A stretch of 35,136 nucleotides of DNA, taken from NCBI GenBank assembly GCA_910576975.1, contig CAJTJY010000029.1:1-35136 (forward strand), given 5' to 3'. The translations under genes were made by a program, and so were the position numbers. Below are positions 31,041 to 35,136 of the stretch, piece by piece; within the stretch, counting starts at the first letter, position 1; the number at the start of each line of letters is the position of its first letter. The notes under the pieces were generated by a model. That model did no database searches, was not told the DNA's origin, and worked only from the letters and a program-made list of their open reading frames with translations. This stretch comes from an uncultured Lachnospiraceae bacterium. GTDB taxonomy: Bacteria > Bacillota > Clostridia > Lachnospirales > Lachnospiraceae.

Positions 31041-32198
31041 CTATGATGGAATTCTGACGCCGCTCTTTACCACCATTTTCAGATTCAGATCCTGGTCCAG
31101 CAATACCACGTCGGCATTTTTTCCAGGCGCTATAGAGCCATAATTTTCAAATACGCCCAACGCTTTTGCTGGATTGACCGTCGCACATGCAACCGCATCT
31201 TCCAATGAAATCCCCATCACTTTGACCGCAGTCCGCATACAGTCCATCAAGTTTGTAGCGGAGCCTGCCAGCGCCCCGTTGGAAGCAAGAACCGCCCGGT
31301 TTCCCACAACGTCTACCTCGAGGCCTCCCAAAAGGTAACGTCCATCCGGCATTCCCGTCGCACGCATACTGTCACTTATCAATATCATGCGGTCTTGTCC
31401 CATCATTTTAAAAGTGGCCCGCACGACAGAAGGGTGAATATGAACGCCATCGCAGATCAGTTCTGCATTTACATGCGGACTGTCTGACACTGCTCCCACT
31501 ACTCCTGGAGAGCGATGCGTAAACGCTGGCATAGCGTTATATAAATGAACCGCATGATTTGCCCCTGCGTCGAACGCCGCTTTTGCCGTATCATAATCTG
31601 CATTAGTATGCGCAAGAGAGATATTGACTTTATCTTTCATTTGACGAATAAACTGCAGCGTATCCTGGCTTCTCTCCGGAGCAACGCCCACAAACTTTAC
31701 CAGCCCTTTGGAAGCGTCCAAAAACTGCTGGCATAATTCCTGGTCACAAGGAACAATATGCCTCTGATCCTGCGCCCCTTTTTTCTCAACGCTGATAAAA
31801 GGGCCTTCCATATTGATGCCCAGCAAATCTGCCGCCGCCCCTCGTTCTTGATCTGCCGCTTCCTTATAAGAAGCCGCCACTGATAAAATATGCATCAATT
31901 CCTGTTGTGGAAGCGTCATGGTAGCAGGGCAGATTCCTGTCACACCTATAGACGCTTCATATCGTGCAATTTTCTCCAAAGCCTCCTTGGTCCCATCGCA
32001 GATATCATAGCCATCACACCCATGAAAATGAAGGTCAATCAGTCCTGGAATGGCATAACAGCCTTCGCCGTCCACAATTTCATCGTCCGTTCTCTCTTCG
32101 CCTGGAAATACGGAGGAAAACTTGCCATTTTCGATTACAATCTTTCCTTCGCAAAATTCCTTATCTTCCGTATAGACTTTTACATTTTTGATTATCAT
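31041..32198 (-). CDS. nagA: N-acetylglucosamine-6-phosphate deacetylase (385 aa)
   Basis: Converts GlcNAc-6-phosphate to glucosamine-6-phosphate in the cytoplasm. Amidohydrolase fold: LIDLHFHGCDGYDICDG near residue 60, metal Glu in NMEGPFIS, histidines in SLAHTNADYD and AVHLYNAMPAFTHRSPG, substrate loop LICDGVHIHP, and catalytic Asp in ILISDSMRATG. Length is normal. AAGGAG lies 9 bases before the ATG. It is divergent from nagB, with its own promoter at 32393-32421 and a leader of about 190 nt. Together the two enzymes feed amino sugars, such as mucin or wall GlcNAc, into glycolysis. Confidence 0.95.
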   Translation of the reverse strand: MIIKNVKVYTEDKEFCEGKIVIENGKFSSVFPGEERTDDEIVDGEGCYAIPGLIDLHFHGCDGYDICDGTKEALEKIARYEASIGVTGICPATMTLPQQELMHILSVAASYKEAADQERGAAADLLGINMEGPFISVEKKGAQDQRHIVPCDQELCQQFLDASKGLVKFVGVAPERSQDTLQFIRQMKDKVNISLAHTNADYDTAKAAFDAGANHAVHLYNAMPAFTHRSPGVVGAVSDSPHVNAELICDGVHIHPSVVRATFKMMGQDRMILISDSMRATGMPDGRYLLGGLEVDVVGNRAVLASNGALAGSATNLMDCMRTAVKVMGISLEDAVACATVNPAKALGVFENYGSIAPGKNADVVLLDQDLNLKMVVKSGVRIPS

Positions 32199-32567
32199 CG
32201 CTTTCTACTCCTTTCAACGCCTGCAGCGTACGCCCATAAAATGCTTCTTACTGATAACTACCGTGATCTGTTTCAATTACTACTGATTTCACAGTATCTT
32301 CCATCTTTTTCCCTGTCGCCGTCCCGCAAAAACAGAATGAAACAGTTTGAAAAGATATGATATCTGTTGTAAAGATTTTCTGCTTGTGCTTTATTATAAT
32401 ATATTAAAATGTACTTAGCAACCTCAGAACCACATTTTAAAAACTGTAAAAATATTTCTAATTATTCTTAAATTTTTATTGAAAATATTTTTATTACTGC
32501 TATACTGATACTAAAAGAAAAACATTGCTACATATAATAATTGTCCAAAGGAAAGGAAGGAACATAT
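32199..32567. promoter_or_regulatory. Divergent nagA-nagB control region
   Basis: The nagA promoter: minus-strand -35 TTGCTA (32421-32416), 17-base spacer, -10 TATAAT (32398-32393). The nagB promoter: -35 TTGAAA (32479-32484), 16-base spacer, -10 TATACT (32501-32506) with an extended TGC before it. The nagA leader contains an 18-codon frame (MEDTVKSVVIETDHGSYQ) preceded by AGGGAAAAAG; it may be accidental. No clear GntR-type NagR operator was found. Confidence 0.6.
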
Positions 32568-33293
32568 ATGAAAATTTACAGAGCGACAGATTATAAAGAC
32601 CTGAGCTGCAAGGCGGCAAACATCATCCGGGCGCAGGTCATAATGAAACCAGACTGCATCCTTGGTCTTGCTACTGGCTCCTCCCCTGTAGGAACTTATG
32701 AGAAATTGATTGAATGGCACGAAAAAGACGATCTAGACTTCTCCAAAGTGTCCAGCATCAACTTAGATGAATACAGAGGCCTTACCCCAGACAATCCACA
32801 AAGCTATCGCTATTTCATGAATACCAAGCTTTTCGATCATATTAATATTGACAAATCTCGTACATTCGTTCCAAATGGTTTAGAACCAGATTCCGACAAA
32901 GCCTGCAAAGATTATGATGAAATTATCGAAAATAGCGGAGGCGTTGATCTGCAGCTTCTGGGATTAGGTCATAACGGTCATATCGGCTTTAACGAGCCCG
33001 CTGACAACTTTCCTTGTAACACACACTGTGTAGATCTCGCCCCCAGCACTATTGACGCTAACAAGCGCTTTTTTGCCTCAGAAGCAGAAGTTCCCCGTCA
33101 GGCTTATACCATGGGAATCCGCAGCATCATGATAGCCAAAAAAATTCTTGTAGTGGTAAGCGGAGAAGATAAAGCAAGCATCTTACAGAAAGTTATTTGT
33201 GGTCCCGTCACTCCCCAGGTTCCCGCTTCTATCCTGCAGCTTCATGGGGACGTAACCATTGTAGCGGACGAAGCAGCTTTATCTAAAATGTAA
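32568..33293 (+). CDS. nagB: Glucosamine-6-phosphate deaminase (241 aa)
   Basis: Converts glucosamine-6-phosphate to fructose-6-phosphate and ammonia. Key motifs: LGLATGSSPVGTYEKLI (phosphate loop), SSINLDEYRGL with the catalytic Asp, and LGLGHNGHIGFNEPA with catalytic His and Glu. Length matches the short Firmicutes form, which lacks the allosteric C-terminal extension of the E. coli enzyme. The ATG at 32568 follows GGAAGGAAC at 6 bases; an earlier in-frame codon lacks a site. It is paired with divergent nagA. The 166-bp element begins 12 bases after its stop. Confidence 0.95.
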   Translation: MKIYRATDYKDLSCKAANIIRAQVIMKPDCILGLATGSSPVGTYEKLIEWHEKDDLDFSKVSSINLDEYRGLTPDNPQSYRYFMNTKLFDHINIDKSRTFVPNGLEPDSDKACKDYDEIIENSGGVDLQLLGLGHNGHIGFNEPADNFPCNTHCVDLAPSTIDANKRFFASEAEVPRQAYTMGIRSIMIAKKILVVVSGEDKASILQKVICGPVTPQVPASILQLHGDVTIVADEAALSKM

Positions 33294-33304
33294 GAAACTA
33301 AAGC

Positions 33305-33470
33305 CTAGTGTGCTGACACATTTATATCTGGCGAAACTCTGCAGAACGATTGTTCATCAGAAAGACGGAAGAAGGAGGCGATGCGGTGGCATCGTTGACT
33401 GATGACAACGCAGTCTGATGGGCAATCGGGCAAGGAGGTTTGCCTGAATATAAATGTGTCAGTACACTAG
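33305..33470. mobile_element. MITE-like element, CTAG-TGT family, copy B (166 bp)
   Basis: Identical to the copy at 11184-11349 except for one base (A instead of C at 33361, within TTCATCAG-AAGACGG). CTAG flanks both ends. It sits 12 bases behind nagB. The frame leaving its right end is open for only ~27 further codons and is not thought to be a gene. Confidence 0.88.
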
Positions 33471-33578
33471 CGCTTTGCATAAGAGTGTTGGGAAGAAGAC
33501 GCAAAATCGAGAGAGCTCGTTATGCGTCCAATGACAATAAGTCAAGATAATTATAATAAAGGCACCTGTAAAATCTAA

Positions 33579-33677
33579 GGGGCTGTTGCAAAATAGCTGT
33601 TATATACAGTATATGGATGAGATACCTTAGCTCTCAAAACCATATTTTGTATATAACGGTTATCTTGTAACAGCCCC
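33579..33677. mobile_element. 99-bp hairpin element with GGGGCTGTT ends
   Basis: GGGGCTGTTGCAAAATAGCT at the left pairs with the inverse at the right (TATCTTGTAACAGCCCC); ATATACA and ATATGG blocks continue the pairing, so almost the whole element folds on itself. GGGGCTGTTGCAAAA-type ends are common on clostridial insertion sequences. Probably a MITE; it could also stop transcription from both sides. Confidence 0.7.
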
Positions 33678-33705
33678 GCTTTACTTTACTTAAAGATAAT
33701 TCTTC

Positions 33706-33734
33706 GGGGAACTGCCGCAAATGGCACATTCCCC
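33706..33734. terminator. Hairpin after the serine recombinase gene
   Basis: GGGGAA (33706-33711) pairs with TTCCCC (33729-33734), with an inner TGCC/GGCA pair. On the minus strand only a weak T-rich tract follows, so termination is possible but not certain. Confidence 0.5.
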
Positions 33735-33747
33735 ATAGTTCCTGTAT

Positions 33748-35136
33748 TTAATCTATCTTCCCGACAAAGCGGTAGTAAATTTCAATATCCCATACTTTCT
33801 TACCATTCTCGTCTTTCCTCCACTGATGGACTGCGATTTTCTCAATCAGCTCATTCAAAAGCGGGGCGGTAAGCTCGTCAATGGCGCTGTATTTCTGAAT
33901 TAAGTCTACCCACCGTTTTGCATCATCTGTTTCCGCTTTGGCATCCTCAAGCCTTGCGGATATGGTCTTTATTGTTTCATCAAGCTGTTGCTGCTCCGTG
34001 CGGTATTTGACGGAGAGCATGGAATAGTTTTCTTCGTCAAGAAGCCCTTTTACCCTGTCCTCGTACATCTTCGCAAAAAGGCTGTTCAGCTCCTGCCTGC
34101 GTTTCTGTGCCTTTTTCAGCTCTTTTTCGTCACGGGCGTTCTCTGACCGCCGTTGTTTCTCGCTGCTTTGCAGCAGCCGCTCCAAAATGGCGTCCTCATT
34201 CTTTTTTACTGCCATCAGCCAGTACTGTAACCGTCCGAGGACAAAAGCATAGAGCAGGTTGTAAGAGATGAAATGCAGGGAACACGCTTCTTTCCCATGT
34301 GCGGAATACTGCGTGCAGCGGTAATACCTTGACTGGTTCTTGGAGCCTGCCGATGACAGGCTCCATCCGCACTCGCCGCATTTGAGCAGCCCTGCGAATA
34401 TCTGCAGCTCATCGTCCTTTCGGCTGCGTTCGCGGGAATTGATATGCTCTTTCACTAAATCCCATGTTTCACGGTCAACTAATGGCACATGGGTGTTCTC
34501 AATCCGCAACCAGCCCTCTTTCGGTCGCTTGACGTTCTTCTTTGACTTGTAGGATAGTTTCTGTATCTGGTAATGCACGGTGTTGCCCAGATAGATTTCA
34601 TTCTGAAGGATTTTGCTAACGGTAACGATGTTCCAGAGGTATTTCTTTCCCTCTGACTGACCTTCAAAAATATTCGCCTTGTAGCCGTTCTTTTGTGCTG
34701 CCCACCATGCGGGTATCGGAATTTTCTCAGCAGCAAGGGTACGGCAGAATTTATTCGCCCCGTATCCGTGCGCCGCAAATGCGAAAATCTTCTCCACAAT
34801 CCACTTTGTTTCCTCATCAATGACAAGCCTGTTCTTCTCGGCAGGGTTGATTTTATAGCCGATTGGCACGACAGGGGCGATGTATTCCCCGTTCTTAAAC
34901 TTTGCTTTCATCGCATTCTTGACCTTGCGGCTCGTTTCCTTTGCCTGCCATTCGTTGACGATGTTCTTGAATGGGGCGATGTCGTTGTCCTCCCTTATCG
35001 TGTCAACGCCGTCATGGATTGCGATGTACCTTACGCCCTTGCTTGGGAAATAAAGCTCCGTGTACTGCCCTGTGAGGATATAGTTCCTGCCAAGCCTTGA
35101 CAAATCCTTTGTGACAACGCAGTTGATTTTCCCGTC
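33748..35136 (-). CDS. Large serine recombinase, C-terminal part (462 aa visible)
   Basis: Integration/excision enzyme of a mobile element. The frame is open to the window edge, so the catalytic N-terminus with its serine is outside. The visible part begins GKINCVVTKDLSRLGRN, the end of the resolvase domain. The recombinase domain follows (GYKINPAEKNRLVIDEETKW, YGANKFCRTLAAEKIPIP), then a zinc ribbon (CGECGW ... YYRC ... ACS), and a long coiled coil (about 34030-34200). This is the TnpX/Tn5397 type. Such genes sit at an element's end, and this one points outward, so the boundary is probably between 33470 and 33747. The cargo lies outside. Confidence 0.92.
   Translation of the reverse strand, partial: DGKINCVVTKDLSRLGRNYILTGQYTELYFPSKGVRYIAIHDGVDTIREDNDIAPFKNIVNEWQAKETSRKVKNAMKAKFKNGEYIAPVVPIGYKINPAEKNRLVIDEETKWIVEKIFAFAAHGYGANKFCRTLAAEKIPIPAWWAAQKNGYKANIFEGQSEGKKYLWNIVTVSKILQNEIYLGNTVHYQIQKLSYKSKKNVKRPKEGWLRIENTHVPLVDRETWDLVKEHINSRERSRKDDELQIFAGLLKCGECGWSLSSAGSKNQSRYYRCTQYSAHGKEACSLHFISYNLLYAFVLGRLQYWLMAVKKNEDAILERLLQSSEKQRRSENARDEKELKKAQKRRQELNSLFAKMYEDRVKGLLDEENYSMLSVKYRTEQQQLDETIKTISARLEDAKAETDDAKRWVDLIQKYSAIDELTAPLLNELIEKIAVHQWRKDENGKKVWDIEIYYRFVGKID

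Noticed and set aside
33471..33580. Small ORF leaving the right end of copy B of the 166-bp element
   Set aside because: Only about 37 codons in total, with poor start spacing and no protein-like pattern.

Overview
The window is low-to-mid GC DNA from a strict anaerobe of the Clostridia, most likely Lachnospiraceae. This is inferred from AGGAGG ribosome sites, a GH42 beta-galactosidase, a FucO-type alcohol dehydrogenase, rubrerythrin, a secreted trigger-factor-like lipoprotein and a NagA/NagB pair; no rRNA is present to confirm it.

Layout. Bases 1-10800 are chromosomal housekeeping and metabolism: a small unknown protein (218-493), a 908-residue zinc-ribbon/coiled-coil protein downstream of a GH42 beta-galactosidase (678-5441, minus), a HAD phosphatase (5861-6523), a lipoprotein (6667-7806), rubrerythrin (8387-9004), a small zinc-ribbon protein and fucO (9244-10786). 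Bases 11184-11349 are a 166-bp inverted-repeat element fused to the front of a shortened SHOCT-domain gene.

Bases 12267-27050 are the main item: a compact, all-minus contractile-tail locus with the gene order of the Bacillus PBSX xkdK-to-xlyA block (tail terminator-like, sheath, tube, tail assembly chaperone with a probable -1 frameshift, tape measure, LysM hub, XkdQ, DUF2577, DUF2634, baseplate J, DUF2313, fibre, XhlA, holin, amidase). There is no terminase, portal, capsid, integrase or replication gene, and chromosomal-type genes flank both sides. This is best read as a phage-tail-like bacteriocin (R-type tailocin). Bases 27051-30004 hold its probable control region: a sigma-region-4-like late regulator, two divergent XRE regulators around an operator-rich promoter, and an ImmA/IrrE-like protein. 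That arrangement suggests derepression of the tail operon followed by lysis through XhlA, holin and amidase.

Bases 30168-30770 are a six-tRNA operon (Glu-Thr-Tyr-fMet-Phe-Lys). Bases 31041-33293 are divergent nagA and nagB. A second copy of the 166-bp element, a 99-bp hairpin element and the C-terminal part of a large serine recombinase (running off the right edge) mark the probable start of another mobile element.

Several short non-coding repeats are scattered through the window. A family with GGGGCTG-type ends is present at 1-28, 478-654, 5541-5603 and 23707-23817, one copy lying inside the tail operon, and a hairpin with similar ends is at 33579-33677.
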